Shown: positions 25,001-33,830, counted from the first letter of the stretch. The stretch: DNA of 52,518 bases from Candidatus Nitrosopumilus sp. (GCA_029861785.1 JAOTYR010000002.1:1-52518); one strand, 5' to 3'. The notes: generated by a model from the letters alone, not told the origin. Made by a program: numbers and translations.

Positions 25001-25477
25001 TTTTATGATTATTATTTTACCCACTCAACCTCTTCTCTTACTACGTCTAAATCTCGAAGTGCATATTCCACCCTTGGTTCTATGTTAGACAAACTTGATA
25101 TGCAAATTAGAAATGCCGATATGATTGATGCCGTAAATACTTCAGAAATTATCTCCAATGTAATTTCTACACATTTGGTTCCAGATATTATGGGAAATCT
25201 ACGTGCATATGCAAGACAAAGCTTTCGTTGTACTGCATGTGGAAAATCTTATCGTCGTCTTCCTTTAATTCAAAATTGTGTATGTGGTCATAAACTAATT
25301 CAAACAATTACTCGAGGATCCGTCGAAAAATACCTAAAACTAGCCAAGAGATTAGTAAATAATTATAATGTAGGTGAGTATCAAAAAGGACGAATTCATG
25401 CATTATCTGACGAAATTGACCTTGTATTTGGAAAAAACAAAGGGGATCAGTCTCTACTTACCGATTATGCGTCTTAG
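22100..25477 (+). CDS. polC: DNA polymerase D large subunit DP2 (catalytic)
   Basis: A 1125-residue catalytic subunit of PolD. Long conserved blocks include ISVKI-type VSIAGPMRSAGGTESA (about 150-166), GRACNTGFAAVGIHPV (about 333) and the active-site motif RRDADGDADSIMLL near 872-885, whose aspartates bind catalytic Mg. Zinc-binding clusters lie at about 634-676 (CTTCNEPSIGIKCSKCG, CSKCRD, CEKC) and about 1044-1065 (CTACGK ... CVCG). No intein interrupts it. The C-terminus lacks an obvious long PIP box extension. It is co-directional with GGGPS 9 nt upstream. With DP1 six kilobases away it flanks the predicted origin. Confidence 0.97.
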   Translation: MSEDSSISRLRGIKMPNYYRNYYTDLSTETYTIFEKAAEAKSSLVDSSGIIEPKIAFDLADRVAKMHEIDIADPLRELLKINGKELAALILSKEIALGKYSLSEASLEEKLDLAVRVGLAIVTEGVTIAPLQGISEVKIKKNKDGTDYLSVSIAGPMRSAGGTESAVTMLIADHVRKTAGLSKFQADSFDDETGRFVEELRIYEREAGNFQFHILDEDIIRVISNLPVELDGVDTDPYEVVNHKGMTRIKTDRVRGGALRVLNDGLIGRSKKLLKRIDLYNLDGWEWLGDLKGAIQTGDNQEDAATKRMREVITGRSVLSMPNKLGGFRLRYGRACNTGFAAVGIHPVVAEILDHTIAVGTQIKIDIPGKGATVAFVDSIETPTVRLKNGDVVKIKNVKQGIEIKNEIEKILHLGDILISFGDFLENNAQLVPTGYVEEYWIEELREKLAKCEPNDEYLSQFLDRKPNLDEALKISLDFQIPLYPEFLYFWDQISPSELSEILQPKKVNKNTIEYDLNSKKILEKLGVPHHQRNSIILAKNEAKIFYNLLFRKTLIIDDSSVPKIISKSSEIPIRNKSSTFIGVRIGRPEKAAARQMKPPTHILFPISDKGGPTRDLLKASRHANFFTNIFNRQCTTCNEPSIGIKCSKCGRKTSVTYQCSKCRDILDSPFCEKCKRKAHSHSYKSFPLKEKLLSAQEKMGLRAQEPFKGVKELISQDRIAEPLEKGLVRQNFGLTTFKDGTIRFDATNSPITQFKPSWIGTSIEKLKELGYTQDIDGNLITNSEQIIEIRMQDVIIPYESGRYLIATCKYIDVLLKKFYGKLPFYNVKSSEELIGHLIIGLAPHTSVGIVGRIIGFTETHVCFATPNWHSAKRRDADGDADSIMLLMDSLLNFSRQFLSDRIGGLMDAPLLVQPLVLPHESQPQAHNLEVTKSLPLNFFKTTLQQNKASTVKSVEIIESRLETERQFYDYYFTHSTSSLTTSKSRSAYSTLGSMLDKLDMQIRNADMIDAVNTSEIISNVISTHLVPDIMGNLRAYARQSFRCTACGKSYRRLPLIQNCVCGHKLIQTITRGSVEKYLKLAKRLVNNYNVGEYQKGRIHALSDEIDLVFGKNKGDQSLLTDYAS

Positions 25478-25482
25478 AAATA

Positions 25483-26805
25483 CTATCTTAATTTGACGTA
25501 TTCATATGCTCCCAATTTATTGTCAAAACAATATTGAACTTTTTGAAAGTCCTTTCTGAATGCTTTAACTCTTGGAAGTACTTTTTTGGGATCTTTTCTT
25601 TCAATTACAATTTCTTTGATAAAAGAAGCAATCTCTTTCATTTCTGTTTGTTTCATTCCAATTCTTGTTATCTCAGAGACTCCTAACCTAATTCCACCTG
25701 GGTGGAAATAATTACGTCCTGCTTTGATATCACCCGGAATTAATTGTCTATTTACAATGATGTTAGCCTTTTCTAATTCAGATTCAACTTTTCCTCCATC
25801 TGAATAATCAAATACGTTTACTGCAATTTGATGTGATTGTGTAAATCCTCGACTTTCCCCTAAAACTTTGAAACCTATATCGCTAAGAACCTCAGCTAAG
25901 GTTTTTGCATTTTTTATTATTTGACTTGCATAGTCTTTACCAAATTCTAATGCTTCGGCAAATGCTATGGCTTTTCCAGCCATATGATGAATATGATGAC
26001 TACTAGTAAGCCCAGGAAACATTGCCTTTTTGATTCTTTCTTCATTCTCTTTTGAGCCTAATACAAGTCCTCCTTGAGGACCAAACAATGTTTTATGAGT
26101 ACTCATAGTCATTGTATCGGCTCCTTCTCTTAATGGATCTTGAAATTTACCTCCTGCAATCAAACCAGCAACATGAGCTGCATCATAGTTGATATGAATG
26201 TCATAATTTTTTAGAAAATCTGCTAACTCCTTTACTGGATGTGGAAATAAGAATAATGATCCACCAAACATTGCCATTTTTGGAAGACGTCCAATCTTCT
26301 TTAAATCCTTGATCTTAGCTTTTGTCTTATCTACATCAATGGTCATCTCTTCAGTGTTAAATGGATAAAATTCAATTTCTAGTCCATGAACCAATCCTGC
26401 CGTACCTGAATGTTCTTTTTTGCCATGGGAAATATGACCTCCAGCAGGGATTGAAGGTGCCAACATAATATCTCCAGGATTTGTAAAGGCTGAATATATG
26501 GCAAGATTTGCAACTACTCCTGAAATTGGTCTTACATCTGCAAATTTAGCTTTGTAGAGTTTTTTGGCTAGATTCATACATTCAAACTCAACATCATCAA
26601 TGTAGACACAACCAGCATAAACTCTTTCACCAGGCCAACCTTCTGCATATCTGTTACCAAAATCTGAAATTATTGCTTCACGCACAGCTGGACTGGGTAT
26701 ATTCTCGCTTGCAATTAATGGAATAGAGTTTTCAAACCATTTGTGATGTTCTTTTAATTTTGAAAAAATTTTATCATAAGATTCTTTATTTGAGGATTTT
26801 GCCAT
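25483..26805 (-). CDS. glyA: Serine hydroxymethyltransferase
   Basis: A 440-residue PLP enzyme interconverting serine and glycine with a folate or tetrahydromethanopterin carrier. The N-terminal IPLIASENIPSPAVREA, NRYAEGWPGERVYAGC and the PLP-lysine motif MSTHKTLFGPQGG (about 236) are clear; HVNYDAAHVAGL-type NYDAAHVAGLIAGG precedes it. The length is near that of the family. The gene is convergent with DP2 (5 nt between stops) and divergent from the thermosome gene. A TATA-like TTTTTAAATT lies about 27 nt before the ATG on the minus strand. Confidence 0.95.
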   Translation of the reverse strand: MAKSSNKESYDKIFSKLKEHHKWFENSIPLIASENIPSPAVREAIISDFGNRYAEGWPGERVYAGCVYIDDVEFECMNLAKKLYKAKFADVRPISGVVANLAIYSAFTNPGDIMLAPSIPAGGHISHGKKEHSGTAGLVHGLEIEFYPFNTEEMTIDVDKTKAKIKDLKKIGRLPKMAMFGGSLFLFPHPVKELADFLKNYDIHINYDAAHVAGLIAGGKFQDPLREGADTMTMSTHKTLFGPQGGLVLGSKENEERIKKAMFPGLTSSHHIHHMAGKAIAFAEALEFGKDYASQIIKNAKTLAEVLSDIGFKVLGESRGFTQSHQIAVNVFDYSDGGKVESELEKANIIVNRQLIPGDIKAGRNYFHPGGIRLGVSEITRIGMKQTEMKEIASFIKEIVIERKDPKKVLPRVKAFRKDFQKVQYCFDNKLGAYEYVKLR

Positions 26806-26826
26806 GAACTGCGAATTGATTTTCCC

Positions 26827-26836
26827 AATTTAAAAA
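26827..26836 (-). promoter_or_regulatory. TATA box of glyA
   Basis: The plus-strand AATTTAAAAA, read in reverse as TTTTTAAATT, is about 27 nt ahead of the glyA ATG at 26805. It shares the 100-bp divergent spacer with the thermosome promoter. Confidence 0.45.
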
Positions 26837-26877
26837 CACCGATTTTAGATCTTAAGAATTTTCAATTATCTGCAAAG

Positions 26878-26884
26878 TATAAAA
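26878..26884 (+). promoter_or_regulatory. TATA box of thermosome gene
   Basis: TATAAAA followed by GGGG is 25-31 nt ahead of the ATG at 26909 and matches the archaeal box A consensus well. It predicts a leaderless mRNA for the chaperonin. Confidence 0.7.
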
Positions 26885-26908
26885 GGGGAAACAGAAGATT
26901 TTCCTTCT

Positions 26909-28621
26909 ATGGGTATGCAAGCAACCTCAAAAGGAAATATGCCTGTCGTCTTACTAAAAGAAGGTGGGACAGAAACTAAAGGGAGAGATGCTCAAAAAAA
27001 TAACATAGCTGCATCAAAAATTATTGCAGAAATTGTTCATTCCAGCCTTGGACCCAGAGGTATGGATAAAATGTTAGTAGACTCCTTAGGAGATGTTACT
27101 ATTACAAATGATGGTGCAACAATCTTAAAAGAAATTGATGTTCAACACCCAGCAGCCAAAATGCTTGTTGAAATTTCAAAAACTACAGATAATGAAGTAG
27201 GTGATGGTACTACTTCAGTTGTAATTCTGGCCGGCTCTCTTCTTGAGAATGCTGAATCTTTACTAGATCAAGATGTTCATCCAACAATAATCGTAGATGG
27301 ATATAGAAAATCTGCAAAAAAAGTAAAACAATTCCTCAAAGATATTGCAGATATAATTTCAGCTAATGATAAATCAATGCTTAATAAAATTGCAAAGACA
27401 TCTATGCAAACAAAGTTGGTCAGAAAAGACTCAGATCAACTTGCAGATATTATTGTGAAATCTATTCTTTCTGTTGCTGAAAAAGAAGGTGATAATTATG
27501 CGGTCGATATTGATGATATTAAGGTAGAAAAGAAAGCTGGAGGATCTATAAAGGATTGTTCTATTATTCAAGGAATTGTTCTTGATAAAGAAATTGTTCA
27601 TGGAGGAATGCCAAAAAAAGTGGTTGATGCACAAATTGCATTAATCAACACCGCTCTTGAAATCAGTAAAACTGAAACAGATGCTAAAATCAATATTTCT
27701 AACCCTCAGCAGATGAAATCATTCCTAGACGAAGAAAATAGAATGTTAAAGACAATGGTTGACAAAGTAATAGGATCGGGAGCGAATGTAGTACTTTGCC
27801 AGAAAGGAATAGATGATATGGCTCAACACTATTTAGCAAAAGCAGGGATTATTACAGTTAGAAGAATTAAAGAGAGTGATCTTACTAAACTAGCAAAAGC
27901 AACAGGTGCTAGAATTGTAACTAACTTGGATGATTTATTTGAAAAAGATCTTGGTAATGCTGAACTAGTAGAAGAAAGAAAAATTGAGGAAGACAAATGG
28001 GTCTTTATTGAAGGATGTAAACATCCAAAATCAGTAACACTTCTACTTCGTGGTGGATCTCAAAGAGTAGTAGATGAAGTTGAACGCTCAGTTCATGATG
28101 CATTAATGGTTGTTAAAGATGTAATTGAAAATCCATTGATTGTTGCAGGAGGGGGAGCTCCAGAAACTTTTGCTGCAACAAAATTGAGAAACTGGGCCAA
28201 AACCCTTGAAGGAAGAGAACAATTAGCAGCAGAAAAATTTGCTGATGCCCTAGAGACGATTCCCTTAACACTTTCAGAAAATGCAGGAATGGACCCAATT
28301 GACACCTTAACTGTTTTACGTTCTAAACAAATGAAAGGAGAAAAATGGACAGGAATTGATGTGATGAAAGGAAAAATTGCAAATATGAAATCAAGTGATA
28401 TTATTGAGCCACTAGCTGTAAAACTCCAAATTGTTTCTGCAGCAGCAGAAGTAGCCTGTATGATTCTAAGAATCGATGATGTGATTGCAACACAAAAATC
28501 TGCAGGACCTCCTCCAGGGGCCGAAGGTGGCATGCCTGGAATGGGAGGCATGGGTGGCATGCCTGGAATGGGTGGCATGCCTGACATGGGAGGCATGGGT
28601 GGCATGCCTGGAATGATGTAG
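26909..28621 (+). CDS. Thermosome subunit (group II chaperonin)
   Basis: A 570-residue ATP-dependent folding chaperonin. Hallmarks are [19 protein letters not shown] (about 45-65), [40 protein letters not shown] (about 93-112) and the late [19 protein letters not shown] (about 411-430). The C-terminus is a Gly-Met tail of PGM/GGM repeats that projects into the folding chamber. Eight or nine subunits would form each ring. No second thermosome gene is in the window. A TATAAAA box lies directly upstream. Confidence 0.97.
   Translation: MGMQATSKGNMPVVLLKEGGTETKGRDAQKNNIAASKIIAEIVHSSLGPRGMDKMLVDSLGDVTITNDGATILKEIDVQHPAAKMLVEISKTTDNEVGDGTTSVVILAGSLLENAESLLDQDVHPTIIVDGYRKSAKKVKQFLKDIADIISANDKSMLNKIAKTSMQTKLVRKDSDQLADIIVKSILSVAEKEGDNYAVDIDDIKVEKKAGGSIKDCSIIQGIVLDKEIVHGGMPKKVVDAQIALINTALEISKTETDAKINISNPQQMKSFLDEENRMLKTMVDKVIGSGANVVLCQKGIDDMAQHYLAKAGIITVRRIKESDLTKLAKATGARIVTNLDDLFEKDLGNAELVEERKIEEDKWVFIEGCKHPKSVTLLLRGGSQRVVDEVERSVHDALMVVKDVIENPLIVAGGGAPETFAATKLRNWAKTLEGREQLAAEKFADALETIPLTLSENAGMDPIDTLTVLRSKQMKGEKWTGIDVMKGKIANMKSSDIIEPLAVKLQIVSAAAEVACMILRIDDVIATQKSAGPPPGAEGGMPGMGGMGGMPGMGGMPDMGGMGGMPGMM
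28525..28618 (+). repeat. Tandem GGCATG-type repeats encoding the Gly-Met tail
   Basis: Imperfect copies of a GGTGGCATGCCTGGAATGGG unit (period about 27, with shorter steps) encode the GGMPGMGGM tail of the thermosome. Such repeats expand and contract easily, so tail length may vary between strains. Confidence 0.8.
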
Positions 28622-28670
28622 TAAAATTTTATTTCAAAAGTTTATTTTATAACCAAATTTAGAAACCATA

Positions 28671-28949
28671 ATGAATGACACTCTATCCAAAGTAAAAACC
28701 AGTTTCAAGTATATCTATTTAGTAATGTTCTTTACTTTGCTTGCAGGATTTTTTTATCCTTTAATTTCAGGTAATTCAGGTGAGGAAGTGGTTGGTGGAG
28801 TTGTAGTATTGTTTGTGGGGCTTATTGGAGGAATTTTGTTGTACAAATCCACAACTTTAGAAAATAAGCAAATAGTCTATTTTGCGGCTGGGGTGAGTCT
28901 AATAGCCATATCATTAGCCTTAATTTTTCAGATGACTGGAAGAGTCTAA
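28671..28949 (+). CDS. Small three-helix membrane protein, unknown
   Basis: A 92-residue protein with three predicted membrane helices: about 15-32 (IYLVMFFTLLAGFFYPLI), 40-57 (VVGGVVVLFVGLIGGILL) and 68-87 (IVYFAAGVSLIAISLALIF). No known motif is visible. The stop is adjacent to the stop of the convergent glutamine synthetase. It follows the thermosome gene by 49 nt and may be read through from it. Confidence 0.6.
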   Translation: MNDTLSKVKTSFKYIYLVMFFTLLAGFFYPLISGNSGEEVVGGVVVLFVGLIGGILLYKSTTLENKQIVYFAAGVSLIAISLALIFQMTGRV

Positions 28950-30410
28950 CTACACATCAAAGTACAGATAAAATTCATGAGGATGAGGTCTAATTGCAAT
29001 CTCTCTTTGATCTCTTCTTTCTAATTCTATGATTTTATCAATTACATCATTTGTATAAATTGGATTTAGAAACTTTCTATCGCTTTCTAATTCATCTAAT
29101 GCCTCTCCGAGATTTTTTGGCAAAACACCTATTCCTCTTTTTGCTCTATCTGATTTAGTCATTTTGAAAATATCATCACGAATTTGTTCACCCGGATCAG
29201 TTTTTTTCTTAATTCCGTCTATTCCTGCTGCAGTAACTGCTGCGAATACAAGATATGGATTTGAAGATGGATCAGGTGCTCTAAATTCAAGTCTCTTTAG
29301 GTGGGCATATTTTTTTCCTGTTAGATGTTTTGGAACTCTTACAATAGCCGATCTATTTCCTGCACTCCATGCAATATAGGCTGGAGCTTCGTAACCAGGA
29401 ACCAATCTATGATATGAGTTTGTAGTTGGATTACAAATTCCAGATAAAGCCTTGGAATGATTAATAATTCCTCCACAGAAATACCTCCCAGTTTGACTTA
29501 ATTCATCAGGTTCATCAGAATCAAAAAACGCATTGTTCTTTCCTTTCCACAAACTAACATTAACGTGCATACCTGATCCAGAATCCATTGCAATTGGTTT
29601 TGGCATCATCGTTGCAACCTTTCCATATTTTGCAGCAATGTTTCTAATCACATACTTGTAAGATTGAGCAGCATCAGCGGCATTAGTCATGTAATCAAAC
29701 TTGATATCGATCTCACACTGTCCAGCAGTGGCTACCTCATGATGGTGATTATCACATAAGACTCCAAAATTTTTATTTAGAATATTTACACATTCATTTC
29801 TAAATGGAGTAAGAGTATCTGAAGGTGTACTGGGATAATATCCCTCTTGAAGTCCCATAGGATAACCAGAACCTTCTTGACTCCACGGAGCCTCTTTGGA
29901 TTCAATTGAATATGATTGACCTTTATATGGAGTAAGAACATCCCAGTGAATTTTATCGAAAACAAAAAATTCAACTTCTGGACCCCATGCACTATAATCA
30001 AATCCCTGAGATCGAATATACTCTTCTGCTTTTTGGGAAATTCCTCTAGGATCTCTAGAGAGTCTTCCTCTATTCCCTCCCCAATAAACATCACACAATA
30101 ATCTTGCAGTTTTGTTTTCAGTCATCCAAGGAATAATTGCAAAAGTATTTGGATCTGGTTTTAAAAGAAGGTCTGAATCATCAATACTCGTAAAACCAAT
30201 AATTGATGAGCCATCCAATTTAGGTAACCCATCTCTCATTTGCTCTGGTGTGAAAGTATTGGCAGAAATAGTTGTATGATGAAAACGTCCTGTTAGACCA
30301 GTGAATTGGAGGTCAATGAATTGTATATCCTCATGTTGAATTCTAGAGAAAACTTCATCAGGTGAATAAGTTACCTGAAGTGCTTTTCCATGACTCACTT
30401 TATATGGCAA
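28950..30410 (-). CDS. glnA: Glutamine synthetase, type I (copy 1)
   Basis: A 486-residue enzyme starting with TTG, making glutamine from glutamate, ammonia and ATP. Metal and substrate motifs are present: WGPEVEFFVFD (about 143), HHHEVATAGQCEIDI (about 223), DSGSGMHVNVSLW (about 274), the ATP and glutamate block NPTTNSYHRLVPGYEAPAYI and LEFRAPDPSSNPYL. The C-terminus lacks a clear adenylylation site. Copy 2 at 49304 shares the N-terminal plan but differs at several motifs. Ammonia assimilation is central for an ammonia oxidiser. The gene is divergent from GINS. Confidence 0.95.
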   Translation of the reverse strand: MPYKVSHGKALQVTYSPDEVFSRIQHEDIQFIDLQFTGLTGRFHHTTISANTFTPEQMRDGLPKLDGSSIIGFTSIDDSDLLLKPDPNTFAIIPWMTENKTARLLCDVYWGGNRGRLSRDPRGISQKAEEYIRSQGFDYSAWGPEVEFFVFDKIHWDVLTPYKGQSYSIESKEAPWSQEGSGYPMGLQEGYYPSTPSDTLTPFRNECVNILNKNFGVLCDNHHHEVATAGQCEIDIKFDYMTNAADAAQSYKYVIRNIAAKYGKVATMMPKPIAMDSGSGMHVNVSLWKGKNNAFFDSDEPDELSQTGRYFCGGIINHSKALSGICNPTTNSYHRLVPGYEAPAYIAWSAGNRSAIVRVPKHLTGKKYAHLKRLEFRAPDPSSNPYLVFAAVTAAGIDGIKKKTDPGEQIRDDIFKMTKSDRAKRGIGVLPKNLGEALDELESDRKFLNPIYTNDVIDKIIELERRDQREIAIRPHPHEFYLYFDV

Positions 30411-30464
30411 TTTTAAACTTCAAGCTAACACAAATACATCCATCATTTAAGGATTAGGTAAGAA

Positions 30465-31022
30465 ATGTCTGAATCTAATGAAATCGATATCAACTCCCTG
30501 CATTCAATCGTTTTAAGAGAATTAGAAAGCGATTTAATTCAAAATATTGAACCTAATTTTTATAGAAATCTTTCCGATTTTATTGGAAATTTAAAAAAAC
30601 AAGAATTTGATGGAATTGAAAATAAAATCAGACAATCCTTAATTGATATGGCTTCAGAATTGACTTCCCTCTTACTAAATATTAGATTAGAAAAGACTAT
30701 CAAACCAGATAGAATTGATTTTACCAATCTCTCAGATGAAGAAAAATTCATACTTGATAGTGAAGAAAAAAAAAGAGAAAGAGCAGAAATGATTCTCTCA
30801 TCAACAATTAATGGAAAATCTAAATTTTTGGAATCTTTATCTCAAAATCATAAAACTAAGACTATAGTTCTTAGATTCCTAAAAGAGGTGGATCAGATCG
30901 TAGGAGCCGATTTAGAAAAATATGGTCCTTTCAAACCAGAGGATATTGCAACAATACCATATGAAAATGCACAAGCATTAATTATAAAAAAAGCTGCAAC
31001 TAAAATTCATTGGGAAGATTAG
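30465..31022 (+). CDS. GINS complex subunit, Gins51/15-like
   Basis: A 185-residue replisome component. The helical N-terminal A domain (about 10-125: LHSIVLRELESDLIQNIEPN, FYRNLSDFIGNLKKQ) is followed by the small B domain with YGPFKPEDIATIPYENAQALI (about 152-172), the segment diagnostic for archaeal Gins51-type subunits. GINS couples MCM helicase with the polymerase. This fits with PolD and Orc1 genes 5-14 kb upstream. The next gene encodes a small membrane protein 33 nt on. Confidence 0.82.
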   Translation: MSESNEIDINSLHSIVLRELESDLIQNIEPNFYRNLSDFIGNLKKQEFDGIENKIRQSLIDMASELTSLLLNIRLEKTIKPDRIDFTNLSDEEKFILDSEEKKRERAEMILSSTINGKSKFLESLSQNHKTKTIVLRFLKEVDQIVGADLEKYGPFKPEDIATIPYENAQALIIKKAATKIHWED

Positions 31023-31055
31023 ATAGAAATTACACCATAAACGAATTTAATTTAA

Positions 31056-31340
31056 ATGTCTCATACAGGCGTAGATGTAATCGATTTTTTGTTTTATACA
31101 ATTTATCCTGTAATAGGAATTTTCATTATAGAGGCAATTAGTCGAGTAGTAAAAGCTCCAAAATGGATTAAACTTTGGGTCCAAGCAATAGTCTCAATTG
31201 GATTTGGAATCTATTATTGGTTTATTTTACCTGCGCCACAAAATTTCCCCCTAACAGCACTTGTTATGTTTGCTTTAGCCATTGCGTTAATCTATCAGGG
31301 AAAACGAGCAAAAATATCTCCAGATAAAAGTCCATATTAA
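31056..31340 (+). CDS. Small three-helix membrane protein, unknown
   Basis: A 94-residue protein with helices at about 8-28 (VIDFLFYTIYPVIGIFIIEA), 40-58 (WVQAIVSIGFGIYYWFIL) and 66-82 (LTALVMFALAIALIYQG), ending in a short basic tail. I do not recognise a family. It is co-directional with GINS and convergent with the AN1 zinc-finger gene, with 5 nt between stops. Confidence 0.6.
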   Translation: MSHTGVDVIDFLFYTIYPVIGIFIIEAISRVVKAPKWIKLWVQAIVSIGFGIYYWFILPAPQNFPLTALVMFALAIALIYQGKRAKISPDKSPY

Positions 31341-31345
31341 ATTTT

Positions 31346-31573
31346 TTATCTCTTAAATTTTTGAAGAAATCTTTTGAATGCACTTTGTCTACCTACACTG
31401 CCATCTCTAATCACTTTTCTTTCTCCAAATCTTCTTGCTCTGATTTGGGTTAGTTTTACGCACCTATGTTCCTCTGGAAGCCTATGCTCTGAACAAAACG
31501 GATCCTTGCAATAACTACAATGAAAAGGTAAATCAGTCATATCTCCACAATATGCACAATTTTCAGGCTTCAT
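31346..31573 (-). CDS. AN1-type zinc-finger protein
   Basis: A 75-residue protein. Residues 1-42 contain the AN1 spacing: CAYCGDMTDLPFHCSYCKDPFCSEHRLPEEHRC, with eight Cys/His ligands for two zinc ions. The basic C-terminal tail (RRFGERKVIRDG ... FKRFLQKFKR) could bind nucleic acid or the ribosome. In eukaryotes AN1 fingers occur in ubiquitin and stress proteins (ZFAND). Archaeal versions are small and uncharacterised. It stands alone with a divergent SDR gene upstream. Confidence 0.88.
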   Translation of the reverse strand: MKPENCAYCGDMTDLPFHCSYCKDPFCSEHRLPEEHRCVKLTQIRARRFGERKVIRDGSVGRQSAFKRFLQKFKR

Positions 31574-31693
31574 AATTCAGCTTAATATTTTAATTCTAAT
31601 AAACCTGTTACTTTTTACAAATATTTTCTCTTAGAAAAATTTCACAAAAACATTTTTACACCGTACTAATTGGAAACCAATGAGTGAAATATA

Positions 31694-32434
31694 ATGATTA
31701 AAGATAAAGTGGCTATAATTACGGGTGCAAGTAGTGGGATTGGTTATGCTACATCTCTTGCGCTCTCAAAGGCAGGAGCCAAAGTTGCAATAGGTGCAAG
31801 AAGAACTGATAAACTTGAAGGCCTTAAAAATAAAATTAAAGAAAATAACGGTGAAGTGTATTCTCAAAAACTTGATGTCACCAAAAATGATGAGTGCAAA
31901 TCTTTTGTTAAAAACGTCCTAGAAAAATGGGGATCAATAGATATTTTAGTAAATAATGCAGGTTTGATGCCTCTAAGTTTTATTAAAAATTTGAAAATTG
32001 ATGAATGGGATCAGATGATAGACGTAAACATCAAAGGGGTGCTATATTGTACTGGTGCAGTAGTAAGTCACATGCTTGAAAAAAAATCTGGTCACATCGT
32101 AAATATTTCCTCCGTAGCAGGAAGGATTGTTTTTCCTGCTGGAAGCGTATATTGTGCCACAAAACATGCAATTACTGCCTTTAGTGAAGGATTAAGAGAA
32201 GAATTAAGCGTTAGAAAAAATATTCGTGTAACCTGTATAGAGCCAGGAGTTGTAGCAACCGAACTAACAAATACCATAACAGATGAATCTCTGCAAGGAT
32301 TTGTTGAAAATGCAAAAAAAATGGAAGCCTTACAAGCAAATGACATTGCAAACGCTATTCTTTATGCAGTTGAATCACCAAATCATGTTAATGTAAATGA
32401 AATTTTGATTAGACCCACAGCTCAAGACCGTTAA
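31694..32434 (+). CDS. Short-chain dehydrogenase/reductase
   Basis: A 246-residue classical SDR. It has the cofactor motif TGASSGIGYATSLAL (residues 10-24), NNAG near 87, catalytic Ser in VNISSVAGR near 139 and the YCATKHA Tyr-x3-Lys near 152. The basic residues after strand 2 (GARRTDKL) suggest NADP(H). The substrate is unknown. The stop is followed one base later by the TTG start of a flavin oxidoreductase, so the two redox enzymes share a transcript. Confidence 0.93.
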   Translation: MIKDKVAIITGASSGIGYATSLALSKAGAKVAIGARRTDKLEGLKNKIKENNGEVYSQKLDVTKNDECKSFVKNVLEKWGSIDILVNNAGLMPLSFIKNLKIDEWDQMIDVNIKGVLYCTGAVVSHMLEKKSGHIVNISSVAGRIVFPAGSVYCATKHAITAFSEGLREELSVRKNIRVTCIEPGVVATELTNTITDESLQGFVENAKKMEALQANDIANAILYAVESPNHVNVNEILIRPTAQDR

Positions 32435-32435
32435 A

Positions 32436-33587
32436 TTGTCAGAAAAAATTTCTCACGTCTTAATATTAGGTGGTGGATTTGGTGGATTATCAGCAGCTAA
32501 CGAAATTAGAAATTCTCTTTCATCTTCCCAAGTAAAAATAACTGTAATTGATAAAAAAAATTGGTTTATGGTTGGTTTTGCAAAACTATGGATCATCAAA
32601 GGAACTAGAACTTTTGAAAATTCAATCGGTTTATTAACTAATTTGGCTAAAAAAGAAATTGATTTTCTTAATGAGGAAATACTTCAAATTGATTTAGAAA
32701 ACAAGAATGTGAGAACTACATCAAAGGATCTTACATATGACTTTCTAATTATAGCAATAGGTACAATGCTAGCTCCTCAGAAAATTCCTGGACTGGTAGA
32801 AAATGGCCTGAATCTTTATGACTATAAAGAATCTGAAAAGATCCACACAAAGATAAAGGAATTAAAATCAGGGACTATTGCAATTTCAATTATGAGCATG
32901 CCTTACATGTGCCCACCTGCCCCATTTGAGGCTAGCTTGATTATTGACTCTATGCTTAGAGAAACTGGAATGAGAGATTCAGTAGAAATTCATTTCTATA
33001 GTCCAGCTCCAATCACTTTGCCAGCTGCAGGACCTGAAATTAGTAAACAAATACTTGATTTAATAAATTCTGAAAAAATTATTTTTCATGAATCTTGTAA
33101 GGTGAAGTCAGTTGAACCAAACAAATTAATTTTTCAAGACGGTGAAGCTAATTTTGATTTGCTACTTGCTGTTCCGCCACATGTTGTGTCTAATGTAATA
33201 TTAAAAGCTGGACTAGCTCAAGAAAATAATTTTATTCCAATAACTAGAGATTGTAAAACACCATATTATAATGTCTATGCTGTAGGTGATGTCACTACCC
33301 TGAAAGTTACAGATACCATTGCCGTTCCAAAAGCCGGAGTATTTGCTGAAGGCGAAGGACTTGCAGTTGCTCGCAGTATAATCTCAAAAATTCAATCAAA
33401 AGAAGAAACTGAATTATTTGATGGAAAAGGTGGATGTTTTATTGAATCTGGTAGAGATACTGCATCATTAATTGAAATCGATATGTTTTCAGTACCAAAT
33501 CCATCAACTAATTTGACTAATTCAACCCCAGAGCACCTGAACGAAAAATTACAATTTGAAAAAGATCGACTTTCAAAGTGGTTGTAA
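32436..33587 (+). CDS. FAD-dependent pyridine nucleotide-disulfide-type oxidoreductase, SQR-like
   Basis: A 383-residue flavoprotein beginning with TTG. FAD-binding GGGFGGLSAANEIR is at 12-25, and the second dinucleotide block YNVYAVGDVTTL is near 286. The segment SMPYMCPPAPFEASL near 156 resembles sulfide:quinone oxidoreductases and flavocytochrome c sulfide dehydrogenases, where this Cys is redox-active. A partner Cys in the usual place is not obvious, so true sulfide oxidation is uncertain; a type-II NADH dehydrogenase-like role is an alternative. It follows the SDR gene with a one-base gap. Confidence 0.8.
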   Translation: MSEKISHVLILGGGFGGLSAANEIRNSLSSSQVKITVIDKKNWFMVGFAKLWIIKGTRTFENSIGLLTNLAKKEIDFLNEEILQIDLENKNVRTTSKDLTYDFLIIAIGTMLAPQKIPGLVENGLNLYDYKESEKIHTKIKELKSGTIAISIMSMPYMCPPAPFEASLIIDSMLRETGMRDSVEIHFYSPAPITLPAAGPEISKQILDLINSEKIIFHESCKVKSVEPNKLIFQDGEANFDLLLAVPPHVVSNVILKAGLAQENNFIPITRDCKTPYYNVYAVGDVTTLKVTDTIAVPKAGVFAEGEGLAVARSIISKIQSKEETELFDGKGGCFIESGRDTASLIEIDMFSVPNPSTNLTNSTPEHLNEKLQFEKDRLSKWL

Positions 33588-33797
33588 TTATTTATCTGCA
33601 TCTTTATCTCTTGCCAAATGTTCAAGAATAGCTTTTACTTCCACACCTAAGTCTTGAGAATTATTTGAGAGCTGTAGTTTTTCAGTAATTTTACTTTTAA
33701 AATCTTCATCTTCTAATTCTACTCTTCGTTTTTGAATGCAATCTAGATGATCTTGGCCAGACCCAGAAATTTTATGGCAAATATTACAAATTTTCAT
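33588..33797 (-). CDS. Small zinc-binding-like protein
   Basis: A 69-residue protein whose first 20 residues carry CNICHKISGSGQDHLDC, a Cys-x2-Cys ... His-x2-Cys set fitting one zinc. The rest is charged and helical (EDEDFKSKITEKLQLSNNSQ ... EVKAILEHLARDKD). No named family is recognised. The stop abuts the stop of the convergent oxidoreductase gene. A thaumarchaeal-specific adaptor is possible. Confidence 0.6.
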   Translation of the reverse strand: MKICNICHKISGSGQDHLDCIQKRRVELEDEDFKSKITEKLQLSNNSQDLGVEVKAILEHLARDKDADK

Positions 33798-33820
33798 TAA
33801 ATACTTTTCTCAATGCTACG

Positions 33821-33830
33821 ATTTAATAAT
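33821..33830 (+). promoter_or_regulatory. TATA box of tRNA-Pro
   Basis: ATTTAATAAT is centred about 28 nt upstream of the mature tRNA 5' end, the expected box A position. Confidence 0.6.

Noticed and set aside
28093-28605. Minus-strand 170-aa Pro-Met-rich ORF
   Set aside because: It is the complement of the thermosome Gly-Met tail and C-terminal coding region, a composition artefact.
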